Below are positions 23,310 through 36,400 of a stretch of 64,000 bases of DNA, one piece after another (the stretch's first letter is position 1; every line of letters starts with the position of its first letter). The translations under genes were made by a program, and so were the position numbers. This DNA comes from Mercenaria mercenaria (lineage: Eukaryota; Mollusca; Bivalvia; Venerida; Veneridae). The notes below the pieces were generated by a model that saw only the letters and a program-made list of their open reading frames with translations, was not told the DNA's origin and ran no database searches. The stretch covers positions 85,610,501 through 85,674,500 of the forward strand of contig NC_069366.1 of assembly GCF_021730395.1 (NCBI RefSeq), written 5' to 3'.

Positions 23310-25700
23310 TTCCACTTTCTCGTCTTTTTGGATACACCCATTCCTTAGACAAGTAATTCTCTCTAAATGATTTATTCACTTTTGACCTTTATAAATAAAC
23401 TATCAACGCATTAGTTTTAATTTCAGATTTAACATCAATGAACCCCGTTTAAGAACTTACTACGAACACTATATTAATTAAGTAGAAAAGAAAACCTCTT
23501 ATTGGCTGAAAACAGAAATACCGGAGATTGTTTTCCTTTTACAAGATAGCTCATATTTATTTCGCTTATATCTTAAGGACGCATTCATTTAATTTTATTA
23601 TTGTTTACTGAATTTTATTCGAGCCTCATATTTGGGTCAGTACTGGCGAAACGGCAAAGCAATTATACACATTCCTTTTTTACTAAATTATTTTCACTTT
23701 TAGATAGAAATTATTATATCACAACCACGCATGTTCCCCCACCCACACTTCCACACCATTTTTTCCTGCTGTTTCTCAGCCATCTCAGACACATTTTTAT
23801 TTATTATTCAAGTTTACATCCCACCTTAAGTAAAAGTATAAAATCATGAAACCTGCCGTTACTGTCATGTAACAATGATGTATTGTATAAGGCAAGTTTG
23901 TAAGTATCTTACATTGCTGAATGTTCCCAGCCCGAGGGACACGATGGAATGAGAAACCGTGTCTTTAACGAAAACCGTGTCTTATTACACAGGCTGACAT
24001 ATTGGGTAGCGCAAACCTTGTCTTTAAATGCAAGCTATGCTTACGTAGCATCAGCGAAATTTATGACGGGCAGTGGAAGGAACGGCTTCACGGAATTTAT
24101 ACCTTTCTGGAACCGGTTTGATCCAGTTCTGTTGAGCGTGGGTTGCATAAACACAAAGGAATTTCTGATTTTACCCCACCACCTACCCCATGTCCACACT
24201 CAAATTCAGTTAGAGAGGTATTCAAAGTTTCTATTTGGTCAGTGGGCCATTTCTAAAGAAACCTCCCCATTTTATTTACTTTATTTACTTTTAAAAATTT
24301 ATTTTCCTTCGTAAAAAAATTCAGAAACCTGTTTCTGTCATACAACAAACATGTTTCATGACCATTAAGCTACATTTTGTGTTTGTTGATTTCTCCCATA
24401 ACTGGTCATAAAGGTCTTTATAGTTTTACACACATAGAAGGGTACACGAATTATGTTCACTTTAGATAGAAATTATTACATCACAACCTAGCATGCCCCC
24501 TCCCCCGTCCCAGATCACTTTTTAATTCATTTTGTTTAAACATGTATTATTTTATTTTCAAATACAATTTCTCGTGTCATATTACCACAATTAATTACTA
24601 AAAAAAAATTCCCCACAGATTTTCAAAAAAACATAGGAATGTCCATCCAAATATTACCAATTTTGTCTCAAAACAGTCTTGCGGAGACGGCCATTTTCAG
24701 TATGTTGCCATGGCAAAGATATCTAATTTAGATGAAGTTGCGCTAAACATGTCATTTTGGACGGGTTACCATTAAAGTTGCTTTAATTTGGCATTTTTTG
24801 TGACCAATAATGTAGGACCATTGTCTTTGCAATTGCTTTAAACATTAGACGTTTCATTGTCTTAGGTTAATTACGTTAAGACGTGTTTTTGACAACTCGT
24901 TACTTTAAGGTCTCAACATTGTGTCAAATCAATAAAATCTATATAATATGTCCGAGTCGTTATTGACGCAGACTGAGGTTCAACTTCAAAAGTGCTTTTA
25001 TGTGTGTTCTCGGAGCATTTGACAAGTGTATATATTATGGTTAAAGATGCAAGTGCACCTGAGTAATTAATATGTTGAAATAAACAGAAAAATATCAAAG
25101 CCTGTCTAGGATGAATATGGTGCGAAGTATACACCAGATTTCACATAGTCATATAATATGTTTATTGATATTTTGGTTGTTAAAACATCGGAGCAGATCT
25201 AGATCTACGTTAGGATGTTTAATCACTGGAATTCTTTTGCAAAAATACACGACATGGGCAACGATACATAATAGATTAAAATGTACTAAAACATTGTATA
25301 CGAACAAGCGCAATAAATATCTTACAATGCAAGTAACTGCCTAGTTGTTTAAATGTTCTGACACGTCTCGATTTGTTCCTTAATAAAATACCACTTGGAC
25401 TACGCTCTAGTGATATTAACCGTTCGGATCTGCATTCGCTTGATGTTCGTGAGTGGAAGTCGTCGTTTTACATTTTTGGTGAATAGCACAGAGTTTGATG
25501 TAAAATAACAATGCAAATAGGAAAACTGCTTACTTTTTGCATAAACAGACAGATCAACATCCTTATTTTGCCTATATTATCATTTTTACTTGACCGATTT
25601 TCGTAGACTATCTGTGTAGATAACGTACACACTTTCACAGTCGAGAGAAGTGTTTGAGAAAAGTACTGAGAACTGAATGCAGACGTTTTATGTGGAGGGA
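23310..25700. other. Intergenic between copies C and D; no gene seen
   Basis: The stretch is AT-rich with no recognisable exon. TTTAGATAGAAATTATTA(T/C)ATCACAAC occurs at about 23699 and again at 24462, followed by CCCC-rich sequence, so a piece of roughly 100 bp is present twice about 760 bp apart. From about 25600 the sequence matches the upstream flanks of copies C and E. Confidence 0.5.
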
Positions 25701-27642
25701 AGCAGTCGTTTTGCTGTCTTCTACGCTCTTTATTCAAATAATAAGGAAATTATAGGCAAAATGTCACCTGAATCAGGATATTTTCTCCGTGTATACGTCT
25801 GCAAAACTCACGTGGGTTGGCCCCCTGCAGCCTGAAGGTTGAATGCAAGTCCATTCAATACCAGCGACATAATATCATGCATTTGCATGCATTAAACTTC
25901 TAGGTAGAGCGATACGATGCGTCCTTTTAGATAAAAAGAGTTTATTATTTAGATCGTAGTCAGTAAATATTTATGAAACGCGCTTTTATTGACTTTTATT
26001 AAGACATTTGTTTTAATACCTTGATTTAGTTTATATGTAATAACAGACATTTGTAACATTAGCAGATTTTACAGATACTGTCTTGTTATACAACTCTCTG
26101 GGATTTAAACTTAGTAGCCATGTTTAATGTTCATATGACGGAAGGATTGAAGATGATCACGTCACATGATGGAATAGCGACAGTGCATATGACCAATGGA
26201 GAGAATCGTTTTCGATTATCGTTTGTTAATGCTTGGATGAAAATATTGGAAGAAATAGAAAAGTTAGTATAAGTTAAGTTAGCTATTACATTTAGTCTTC
26301 GGTGTGTCTTATATTATACTTCTGTTTCCAAAAGAGTGTGGTATCTTTGCCAAATTTAATGTTTGTATTAGATGATTGTTGAGGATTTACGAGCGTTTTT
26401 TTTTAGGGTATCCGCCATTTTGAAAAATGTTTCTTCGAATATTTCTTTCTAAAAAAACTTATGCAAAAAAAATAATGGTAAATACATGTAATTAAAATAT
26501 GACTTATAATGTATCATTTAACAAAACAGATTCTACTTGTTGCGAAAAAAGAATCACCCTTATATTTTTTGGTTTGCGTTTGCCTAAAATTGATGTAAGA
26601 TGTACAATGGGGTAGGGGTCGATAATTTCAAATATCTGTTAAAGCAGTTCAGGTTTGGTTTTTTTCATATATTTCTGACTGATATTTATAATAAGCTACT
26701 ACTACTGAAATAAAAGTTTTCAACATAGCACTTTATATCATCTAGGATGTATAAATTAAAACAAAAAGAACTAAAAATATCAAAAATTCACCAGTGTTTA
26801 AATGTTGTTTTTTTTTTTTTGTTTTTTGTTTTTTTTTAATATATCTCATAGATGCACGGTGACCCCAACATTTTTCTTTCTATATTGATATCACCTTGTA
26901 TTCATTGTGAACTTGAACACCTGAAATCCCTTTAACATTAAGTGGGATATGATACCTTTTATAAAGTACCGGCAACATTTTTTTCAGTTTTACTTCATTT
27001 CAGAATGGCTTAAAATGCGGTGCAAAGAAAATACCCTATATAATAAAAAGGAGCTCGGTAACCTGTGCTTTGTCTGCCCTTATTTGTCTGAGAAACTAAT
27101 GTTCTTCAAGCTCACAGAAAATGAGAAAACTTCTTAACTGCAGAAAAAATTATCCAACATCCTTAAATGTGAAGTCACATATTCGGCGGATTTGAGTATA
27201 TCTGAGTTTTTTTTGTGATATGGGAAAAATGTGCAACTATGGGTCTCACATTTTATGATGTGTTTTAATTAAGTTCTTTTTTACCTTAAACATGGTCTTT
27301 TTATTTATTACTGACAACTGTCTTCAAGAAAATATAAGTTAAAGCCGTCAGAAAATCCTGAGGCCGCACAGAACGCATCCATGAAATTTACCTTATCGGT
27401 TAGATTGTTTGTGCTATTGAGAGGTAATGCATGGCACTGAAATAACTCCATAGTCTCAAAGAACCAGAAAATATAAAAGCAACGGGTCCAAATACATAAA
27501 GACATTTTATGCCCGCCAGACAAACTACTGTGTCACAGTACTGTAGTAATTTGAATCAGATGACAACAAAGCTTTAAACATTCAAACCATTGAACTGATA
27601 TTACACTATTCTTACTTTTTTTAACATCGCTTTGTAGTTCGT

Positions 27643-27874
27643 TTAAATTTCATTTACCATGCTGGGCACGATTGATTCTGCCTTTGCGACCAGTGTAGAT
27701 CATGATCAGCCTGCACATCCTTGCAGTCTGATCATGATCTGCACTGTTCGCCATTCAGTCAGTATATTTTTGGTAAGCACCCCTTTTAACAGTTAATGGT
27801 ACTGTCCAAATTGAAAGATGGACAAGTTCATTATAGAAATTTAGCAGGGTAAGAGTTAAATTTCATTTACCATG
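27643..27874. mobile_element. piggyBac-type MITE in copy D intron 1, altered left end
   Basis: The body matches the MITEs at 34392-34600 and 47748-47923 (shared GATTCTGCCTTTGCGACCAG, and GTCCAAATTGAA near the other end). The right end reads CAGGGTAAGAG then TTAA. The left end lacks the CCCTTA terminus; instead a 19-bp sequence, TTAAATTTCATTTACCATG, is present on both sides (27643-27661, 27856-27874), and copy B has it once (around 4230-4250). Confidence 0.7.
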
Positions 27875-28275
27875 GAAATGTACGTATTGTTGATAAATCT
27901 CAGATTTTTATAATTAACTTTATTACCTTTGTTTATTACTATGGAATTCTTTTTAGGAACAGTGATATAAAAGGAGTAATAATAACAGGAAATGGGAAAT
28001 ACTTCAGTCTGGGTCTCGATCTTGCTTATCTTAGCACACAGACTGCAGAGTATTTAGAGGAAACGAGAATCAGCACAGCAAAGCTCTGCAGACGACTAAT
28101 TCTGTTGCCAGTGCCAACTGTTGCCGTAATTAATGGTATTTAATCTTATTTAACAAGATATTTTGTGTCTATTGTTACAGTTTTAGATCATGAATTATTG
28201 TCCTCAATCTGTCTACTATATGGATTTTGTTTAAATGGACTATTTTGAAAGTTAAAGATTTTGATTAAATTGATA

Positions 28276-30064
28276 CTACTGTTTGCAGATCAAATTGCCC
28301 CTCTAACTTTTTTCTTTATCTTTACGTCACACAAAGCGCGCGCCCTGACTCTGTCTTTAACGTATCGCCGCACTTGCATACATTGTAAAGTGCAATAAGG
28401 TGATAATGGATATGTTTTAAAAGTAGAATATTGAATATTTCAACTACGTTCAAATGAAATTAGCGTTTTTGTTTGTTATGACAATTATCATTGACGAAAT
28501 GTCCAACCACGCAAGGTATACAAGGTTTTATAGAAAAGTATCATTGAACCTTCCAGTTACGCAACACTTGTAGATCTAATTGTCATATCCATAAAAACTG
28601 ATTTATTCAAACTTCTGCAGAGTCTTCCGTTGCTTAACTATCGAAAATCTAACTCCATGATTATAGATTTAGTTTTTTTATTTTATTATTTTTGGTGGGG
28701 TTTAGCTTCTACTTGTATATGAATTTATCTACTATTTATTTGAAGTCGTTTAAACACTATTTCAGTTATTTACATACAGGCAGTTGATAAGCCTTGTCTT
28801 CGTTCATGGAAAGAACTAGTTATAGACTCAAATAAGTCAAAATAATTCGAAATTTAGTTTGTTGTATATTTGTATCGGTCACTCTAAAAGGACCAAAATA
28901 GCTGAGCATAAATAACAGTACACCGTCATGTAAAGTTATTGGTTTTATCGCTTGCACATTATATGTAACGTTAATCGTGTTAAGGGGAATTATGTTAACT
29001 TTTACATAAATTAATGAGGAACTGAATCCCATTTTTGATTAGCCTAAATAATGAGACCTGGGGCCTAGATCGATTTTACATTTTGATTAGCCTGGGAAGC
29101 CGTTGATAATATTTGTGCTTTGTCAGAAGAAATCATACCTAATATTTATGCATTAAAGATATCTCTTAATTTGCGCTAATTAGTGTTAATTGGCATTCAT
29201 CGAGTTTCTGATATTATGTCAATTTGCAGGTAGAAAAAAAAGTTAGAAATTGTCAGACTGGATTCCCAGGCTACATTTTGATATATGACGTTGTCTACCT
29301 AAAAGGGATATCAACCAGTCAAAAATATAACGATATTCAACTCTTGAGTAAAATTATTTGGACTACCATTTGATACATGTAAGTTTTATTTGAATTTATT
29401 TTATATTCGTAACAAAATCAGCATTTAAACCCAAATCTAGCGATGACAATTTCTTTCGATTGGAGAAAACTACTCGTAGCTGTTTCCTAGGATCACACCA
29501 AATTAGTTAGACTATAGAGTAGACTCACATACTCCGTAAGAAATTGCCGACTTGTTTTCAATTAACGAAGCCTGGTCAGTTCCGGGAATCGAATTTATGC
29601 CCTTCAATCAACGATGAGCGAATACAACAACTCGAGTCAGTCACGTTTTATAATTATTGTGAAAACTAAACACGAGGTACATTATTTAAAAGAAAAGTCT
29701 GCAGCAAAAGGTACTGAAATTTAGGCAGAAAAAGGCCTGTAAAGTATAAGAGGGTTTCTTTTTTTTTCACATCCACGCTACCTAAATGTAGTGTGCATTG
29801 TGGCAAGATTCATTTAAATTTTAAATGAAGATTAGATCTAGTACATATGTTACAATCCAGTTAAACACCCGTTCCAACAGTATCTAAGTCATGCAACCTA
29901 TGTAAACAAGTTCATTGAGTATTTTTTACTCGTACCGGAAAGGCGGAGTTACCTGTATAGACGAGATCCAAAAATAGCTTCAGCATCGCTGCTTTTGTGA
30001 CGTAAAGGTAAAAGTCTGTCGATTTAAGAAAAGGCGAAAGGGCAATTTGATCTGCAAACAGTAG
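28276..30064. mobile_element. 1.79-kb TA-flanked TIR element in copy D intron 2
   Basis: The termini CTACTGTTTGCAGATCAAAT and its inverted copy lie at 28276 and 30064, flanked by TA on both sides (28274-28275, 30065-30066). Copy B has the uninterrupted intron at about 4690-4715. TA duplication suggests the Tc1/mariner superfamily, but no transposase reading frame is present, so this is a non-autonomous element. A second element with its own 8-bp duplication lies inside it. Confidence 0.78.
28831..29519. mobile_element. Nested 689-bp element with 8-bp target duplication
   Basis: It lies inside the TA-flanked element. TAGACTCA occurs on both sides (28823-28830 and 29520-29527). Near the ends are AAGTCAAAATAATTCGA and AATTAGTTAGACTAT, which are imperfect inverted copies of each other and match both ends of a 122-bp element at 61187-61308. 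An 8-bp duplication fits hAT-like elements. No transposase is present. Confidence 0.65.
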
Positions 30065-30999
30065 TAGAACATTAAAGTTTTAAACAACTATTTATATCAT
30101 TAAAACATCTTTTTATAGCATAGTATCAAAATGTATATCAATTTTTACAGGTCATTGTTTTGGCGCTGGTGTATTTCTTGCATTAGCATGTGACTACAGG
30201 GTGATGCGATCAGATCGAGGCTGGTTGTGTTGGCCGGAAGTTGCACTGAACATACGCAATCCTCCATACGTTATTCATTTATAACGGTGTGGTATATCTA
30301 AAGTTTAAATAACATTTCAAATGACTGATTTTGTTTATTCATTCCAGTTGTTAGTTTTGATAATATTTATTATCGATATCATTTGTATAATTGAAGCTAT
30401 CAGTTTTAGTGTAAAACAGGCTTTTGCGGTTTAATGTTATTAACTCAAACCATTCTTCGTTTCATATAAAAAGGCCACTTCAGACCTTATTTTCACCTTT
30501 TTCTACACCTATGATCCATTAAAGCTCGTCATAAATAGAGGGAATAATACAAAAAGAATGGGGAGATGAACAGTTCCTAGTGAAATGCCAGTCAGTGATG
30601 ACAAGCTACCCTAAAATGACGTACATTTGCTCTCGTCCGCACATTTAATACTTACTTTAGGTTTAGATCTGAAAAAAATCTGCCATTGTTGAAAAATAAA
30701 AACATGAAAGCGTCTCATTTCATGCATAATGCATTCCAGCAGTGAAAAAGTGCATGATATTGCACTATAAATGGAAAGTTAAGAATCTTTTTACTTTGGA
30801 CTTCTTTCGAATACACCAAGGAAGAACATTTGACCGAATTACTTACCGTATTCGTTGAAACAAAAATGGATATAGTAGCACATATAATAACGTCATACTT
30901 CATTGGTCATCGCAACTTGATGAAGAAATCTATTTACATTGTATTTCAATTTTAGCTGCTGTCCATGCTACACATCTGTGACGAAGCATAAAAAACAAA

Positions 31000-31088
31000 G
31001 ACAAATATCAAACAGGGAATGCCATGTACCAGAAACGCAGCCTCCCCTAAACGAAACCCACAGCACACAGACGCGTGCACCACAAACA

Positions 31089-31141
<53 letters not shown>

Positions 31142-33830
31142 GCGCGCGCGCATACATACTAAGCCAACACATTAGGACAAAACGAACAAACAAAGGAACA
31201 CAGTGGGGCACCGCCTTGGAACGGTCAGTGGCAAAACCACCACTGGGGAGTTTAACCGGTTTATGGTGCGCACTCAACCTCACTCTTACCCCCACCATGT
31301 TCCAAAGACACGGGACAGTGTAAATAAAAATATTCCCCTCCAGATGAATCTCTTTCACACGTAATGGAAACAAAAAGGCATGGCATGTAAAACACAAAAA
31401 GGCTCGTGTATAAATATATAAAAGGCAAACCTAAAGAACCAAAAACCTGTGTACTCAATGCCTTTTCAGAAGACAGAGCAACAAGAGAAACACCCTTAAG
31501 GGTCCGACGAAACAAGCCAGAAGACAGATATCAAAATAGTTCAGTCCTGGTAGGATTTTAAAACTGCTTATTATAGAGTCCTCCCCCTCTTCCGTCAGAC
31601 ACAATCAAAGAGGGAAGCGTAGTGTCCAACTGTAAACGGGTTGAACACTAAACATGCGGTATGTCTCAAAACAGTTGGGTCGTAACCTCTTTTAATAAAA
31701 CGTTTTATAATTTACCAAATACATTTGGAAAATTACCATGACCCAAGATCTTACGAAGTTTGTAAACCACATCCCCATAAAAAACGGGTTTAGAAATACC
31801 TTCTTGCAGAAGTGTCTTTAAATTACTATTGAATTTTAAAACTAGATCAGAATTACGATAGTAAAATTTAGCAAAATATTTACGCAGTGTGTAATAACGG
31901 TAGCCTTGCTGAAGAAGTTTACTTGTAATATATTGATAACGTTCATTGAAATGCTTGACATGATTACACGCTCTGGCAAACCGGATTAATTGAGAAATAT
32001 ATACCCCATAAGATGTAGCCTGAGATACATCCCCATCCAAATGGGGAAAATTTACAATACTAAAATTAAAAACATCCCTCTTGTCATAAATTTTGGTATG
32101 TATAATATTGTCATAAATAGAGAGATGTAAATCTAAAAATGAAGCATCAGTCTCAGAATTGTTAGTTTTAATTAACTGAAGCTCCCTAAGATAAATAGTA
32201 CCCACCAATTGACCAAAAAAACGGATTATTCATATTAAGAATATCATCCAGATAGCGTGAAGTATTATTAAATGCAGTTATAATATCTGTTTGCGTATCT
32301 GGAGAAAGGCTCAACATAAAGTCTCTTTCATAACAATATAAAAACAAATCTGCGACAAGGGGTGCACAATTTGTTCCCATGGGAATACCAACAACTTGTC
32401 TAAAAACTGCATTCCCAAACCTGATGTAAATGCTGTTCAATAAAAAGGAAATGGCTTTACAAACTTCGTCACAGGTCCACATTGTATCATGTTTAATAAT
32501 ATTGCTAGTAAAAAAAGCTTTATCAAAATTGCAAGCGAGAAATGTAGCATTCTCTCTGGCAAAAGTCTTTTTGAATTAGGGCAGTTAGTTTTTCATTGAT
32601 TAAGTTATGTGGTAAAGTGGTAAACAAAGTATAAAAATCGTATGTACTGACTGTAGATACCTTGTAATTATTAATTTTAAACTTATCCAGGATTTCGCCA
32701 GAGTTTTCTTATACTTTATCGCAGTATCTTTCCACGTGGGCTTTCACAGCAGTTAGACATGATTTTAATAGTTTTGAAATATTTTTGGTGGTACAAGAGG
32801 TTGAATTAGCGATGAAGCGAGCTTTATATGGTTGTTTATGCAATTTAGGAATCCAGTACATGGTCGATAGTTTCATTTGTTGATAGTCTATACGAACTTT
32901 TAAATTAGAAACTTCAGTGATGTGATCAGTGACAACTTATTTTCAACAGAAGGACTCAATGTATAAGTTTTAGTGCTATTTAGTTCGTTTTGTAAAACAT
33001 TAATATAATGTAGGCGTCAAATGATGATAATATTGTTGGCCGCCTTGTCTGTTGGAACTAAGACAAAATTAGAATGAAATTCTTGGATTTCCTTTTTCAG
33101 ATGTCTTAAAGTAAACTTGGGTTTTGGTTGAAGTAGGTGTTCATTAGTTTGATAAAATTTTATTCGAGAATCAACAATGTTAAAAATGTTTCGTTTCCAA
33201 GACGTTAATGCATTGGGATCAGCGTTCTCACGACGACACCATTTAACACAAAAAGTTTCGATGGATTCCGCAATCTGACCGCGACAAGCATCAAAATCAA
33301 TAGTTGAAGAAATTCTATATTTAGGTCCTTTAAAGAATAAATTACGAATACGTTTGTCTTTAATAATATCAAAATTACCAGTGATGACATGACCTGCATC
33401 TGAATAGCAAAATTTTGAGATTTTACATTCGCAGTAAGAAGGGGTATTTGTTTGAACATCTAAGTCGGAAACAATTTTATTGTAATTGAATGTAACATTT
33501 CTTACAGGTGTTTTATATTCATAACAGATAATAGGAACTTCGGAGTTTCTGAAATATTTAGGCAAAGAATCAATGACACGTTTATCACGAAATATACTGG
33601 GTACATCGATGAAGTCAATACCTTTATTCATGAAATAAATTTTAAGAAAATGTCTCTCATGGTCAGATTGGGTGTCAATATGTGGACGGAGAACGTGTTG
33701 TGTGTAACTTTGAATAAGATATGATACAGTGTAAAACGGATCTGTTTGAATAACATACTGGTCCGCTTCCTCGTCTAGCTTTTTAAGAGACTGAACAGAT
33801 AAAGATGTGAGACGAGAAAGCATTGAATGT
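31000..33830 (-). mobile_element. Penelope-like retroelement fossil in copy D intron 3
   Basis: Minus-strand Penelope-like element in intron 3 of copy D. The N-terminal part lies at 33017-33823; the reverse-transcriptase core at 32186-32482 shows the Penelope hallmark GIPMGTNCAPLVADLFLYCY and RYLDDIL; the thumb region at 31705-32208 includes GISKPVFYGDVVYKLRKI. No GIY-YIG endonuclease was recognised. The downstream end holds a (CA)n tract and GGGCACCGCCTTGGAACGGT. It is broken in several places and not functional. The matching intron of copy E is uninterrupted. It inserted after the block duplication. Confidence 0.8.
31085..31150. repeat. (CA)n/(CG)n microsatellite
   Basis: About 27 CA units run into a CGCGCGCGCG stretch, at the downstream side of the Penelope fossil. 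The mix can adopt Z-DNA. Open frames read through it on both strands are not genes. Confidence 0.9.
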
Positions 33831-34157
33831 CTACCAGAGTTTGAAAGGGTATTAGTATTGCCGATTAAAATATAAAAATAGTTTCATTTTTACTCGTTTT
33901 TCAGCCTTAAATTTCCAGTAGGAAAAGCAATACGAGATGCGGTAATACTGGGGAAACGGCTTACTGCACGAGATTCACATGATCTGCAGTTAGTGAACAT
34001 AGTTTCATCACAGGAGACTTTAAACGATGACGCTACAAAACTGCTTCATGAAGTTCTTGGCAAAAACGGTATTGACAGACAATCATTGAAGCAGATGAAA
34101 GCTGACATTTACGATTTCCCTCGTCATCTTTATGCCGATAATACAGCAAAACTGTAG

Positions 34158-34850
34158 TTTAGTTTCAACCATGCAATGTTTTTGTCTTTGGTTTTTACAC
34201 CGTCCAACGGTAGACTATGTGAGAATATGTGATTTCAAGATTTTTTTATTCAAGAATTTAGCCCACATGGGCTTCAGCCTTGTAAAGGCGACGAACATTT
34301 ACATGCAAATACATGTACAAAGAACAGTGCGTATACATGTAATAATACATAACAGACACAATAAAATCTTACTGTAGGTTTTTGTGTTTAACCCTTACCC
34401 TGTTAAATTTCTATAATGAACTTGTCCATACTTCAATTCAATTTGGACAGTACCATTAACTGTTAAAAGAGGTGCTTTCCAAAAAATACTGACTGAATGG
34501 CGAACAGTGCAGGTCATGATCTGACTGCACGGACGTGCAGGCTGTTCATGATCTACACTGGTCGCAAAGGCAGAATCAGTCGTGTTTAGCATGATAAGGG
34601 TTAATATCAATGTCATTTACTTGGAGTGTAGCATACCTGTTTACTACAATATAATCACGAAATCGTGTTTGTTCGATTGTTCGAAAATCAATTGCGATTT
34701 ATACAAGACTTTTACAAACTTGTTTTAGGTCTTTGTTATGTATATGTTTTTGTTATGTATATAAAAATTATAAGCACCTTTTTCCCGGCTGTCCACCAGA
34801 TTAATCATTTACAAATTTATGGTGGCATATTTCTGCCACGAGATGGCTAG
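34158..34850. other. 3' flank of copy D
   Basis: It matches the 3' flank of copy B (7376-7760) once the MITE at 34392-34600 is taken out. No gene is seen. Confidence 0.6.
34392..34600. mobile_element. piggyBac-type MITE, 209 bp
   Basis: Termini CCCTTACCCTG and GATAAGGG are flanked by TTAA (34388-34391, 34601-34604). The TTAA target and CCC start match the piggyBac superfamily. The body contains GATCATGA-type palindromes and matches copies at 27660 and 47748. Confidence 0.82.
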
Positions 34851-36400
34851 GGAGCTATCGCGATACTTCAAACAATTATCTTGATAAAGCGAAGATTTTT
34901 CCAGTAGTCGAAGATTTCCTGGAAATATTATTGTGATAATTTACATTTTTATCTCGATACTTTTCGTATAATTGCCAACAGATGCCAGCCTGATCACGGC
35001 TGCTTATCGCCAAATTCGAGCACCACTGGTACTCCGCTTCAGTAGATTTGCGGCACTTCAGGTGAACGATTTGCGCACATAAATTCGACAAATTTACTTT
35101 TGGTAGCTCACTTTTCTTTAAACTATTCTGTTCTTGAAATAGGGTATCACAAGTCTGGCTTCGTAGTCCGACCTGTATATAAACAAAGACTTATCCGGGA
35201 AACTATGTGCTTGATTAGTGAAAGGACAAGTGAGGTACAATAAAAATTCTACAGACGTACGAATCAAAATATTGTTCAATGATACCTAAATGCTGTACAT
35301 AAATGTTTTGTTCTTGCTATCCTTTCCATTCCGAAGGAAAATATAGCAAATAAATCACAATTTTATTCATAACTTAAAATCGTGTTTTCCTTACACAAAG
35401 TGAAAAGACATGGCTAGAATATTTCAAAATGTACCAAATGCTTCAATGCGGTACCGGAGATAGAATTGCGCAAAATGATCTTAGTTTGTAATGATATATG
35501 CTTATTGCTACACGACATTTGACTTACTATGTCAGATTACGAAAGATAATAGGTAAGGGTAGATTTCTCGGAAGCACAGAGCCTCAGAGACACGCATTTG
35601 TAAAGTAGGCCCACAACAAAACGAAGCTGTAACGGAAAAGTATTATAGACGGGCTGCTTCAAACCTTCAGTACATTTTAATTTTATTCAAAATACAGAAA
35701 AAGGGGAAAGGATGTGGTAGGGGGTAGAAAGGGTGGTGTTTATGGGGAAGTGGAACAAGGACCAATATTCAAAAGGGAATGCTAGGTTCCTTAATCACAG
35801 TTACGCTACAACATAAACCACAACAGCGCAGACACTCTCGTGCAAAAGACAAACACACATACACACATAGCTAACTTACATAGATAAACAAACAGATGAG
35901 TAAGATATAGCAACACTATAGGGCACCACCCACGGCACACAAGCACACACACGCACACACATAAGCAGAAAATAACTACAATCGGGCACCGCTTAAGGAT
36001 TCCGACAGCCAAAATTAAGATGGGCACGATAACTTATTCACAGCAAAAGGAGAGGGGATGCCAAAGCAAAGGAGCGCAAATGCAAAGGGAAAGGATGGGA
36101 GGGGGCGATATGGGGAGTGAGGAGAAAGAGGAAAGAAACGCCAACAACAAACAAGACAACATACGCAACACAAAATACAAGACGGACAGAAAACAAGTTG
36201 AAAATAGGGGCACCGCCTTGGAACGGTCAGTAACATATATAAACCAAACCAAAAGGGGGAAGATGCAGTACGACACGCCTTGAGGTGAGTTACTGGAGCT
36301 TACCCATAAATATTTTATAAAACAGGGTTATTGTGGCTTAAATAATATTGACATATTCGAAAGTATGCTGTACACTGCAGTGAATAATGACATAAAAACG
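34850..36400. other. Insertion in copy D 3' flank, with a Penelope-tail-like fragment
   Basis: Compared with the copy B flank (7740-7790), about 1.6 kb is inserted between roughly 34775 and 36417. The portion 35770-36290 resembles the non-coding tail of the Penelope fossil: (CA)-rich sequence followed by GGGGCACCGCCTTGGAACGG and TCAGT at 36208-36232, matching 31204-31228. No protein is recognised in it. The rest of the insertion is unassigned. Confidence 0.5.

Larger units (their letters stand above)
26120..34157 (+). pseudogene. Peroxisomal enoyl-CoA isomerase-like copy D, probably dead
   Basis: Exons 26120-26262, 27957-28135, 30151-30286 and 33905-34157 keep the array's exon lengths (143, 179, 136, 253) and phases, and the last exon still ends NTAKL. 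However, the last full codon of exon 3 is TAA (30282-30284) where B, C and E have TTA (Leu), which would cut off the whole C-terminal domain. Exon 2 has NGKYFS in place of NEKYFS, and AVING in place of AAING. Introns 1, 2 and 3 have taken a MITE, nested DNA elements and a Penelope fossil, stretching the gene to 8 kb. Closest copy is B (NSDIKG, AYLSTQTAEYLEE). The single stop could be a recent loss or an assembly error; other exons are well preserved. Confidence 0.75.

Noticed and set aside
30939-31397. Open frames rich in His-Thr or Val-Cys
   Set aside because: Products of the (CA)n tract at the tail of the Penelope fossil.
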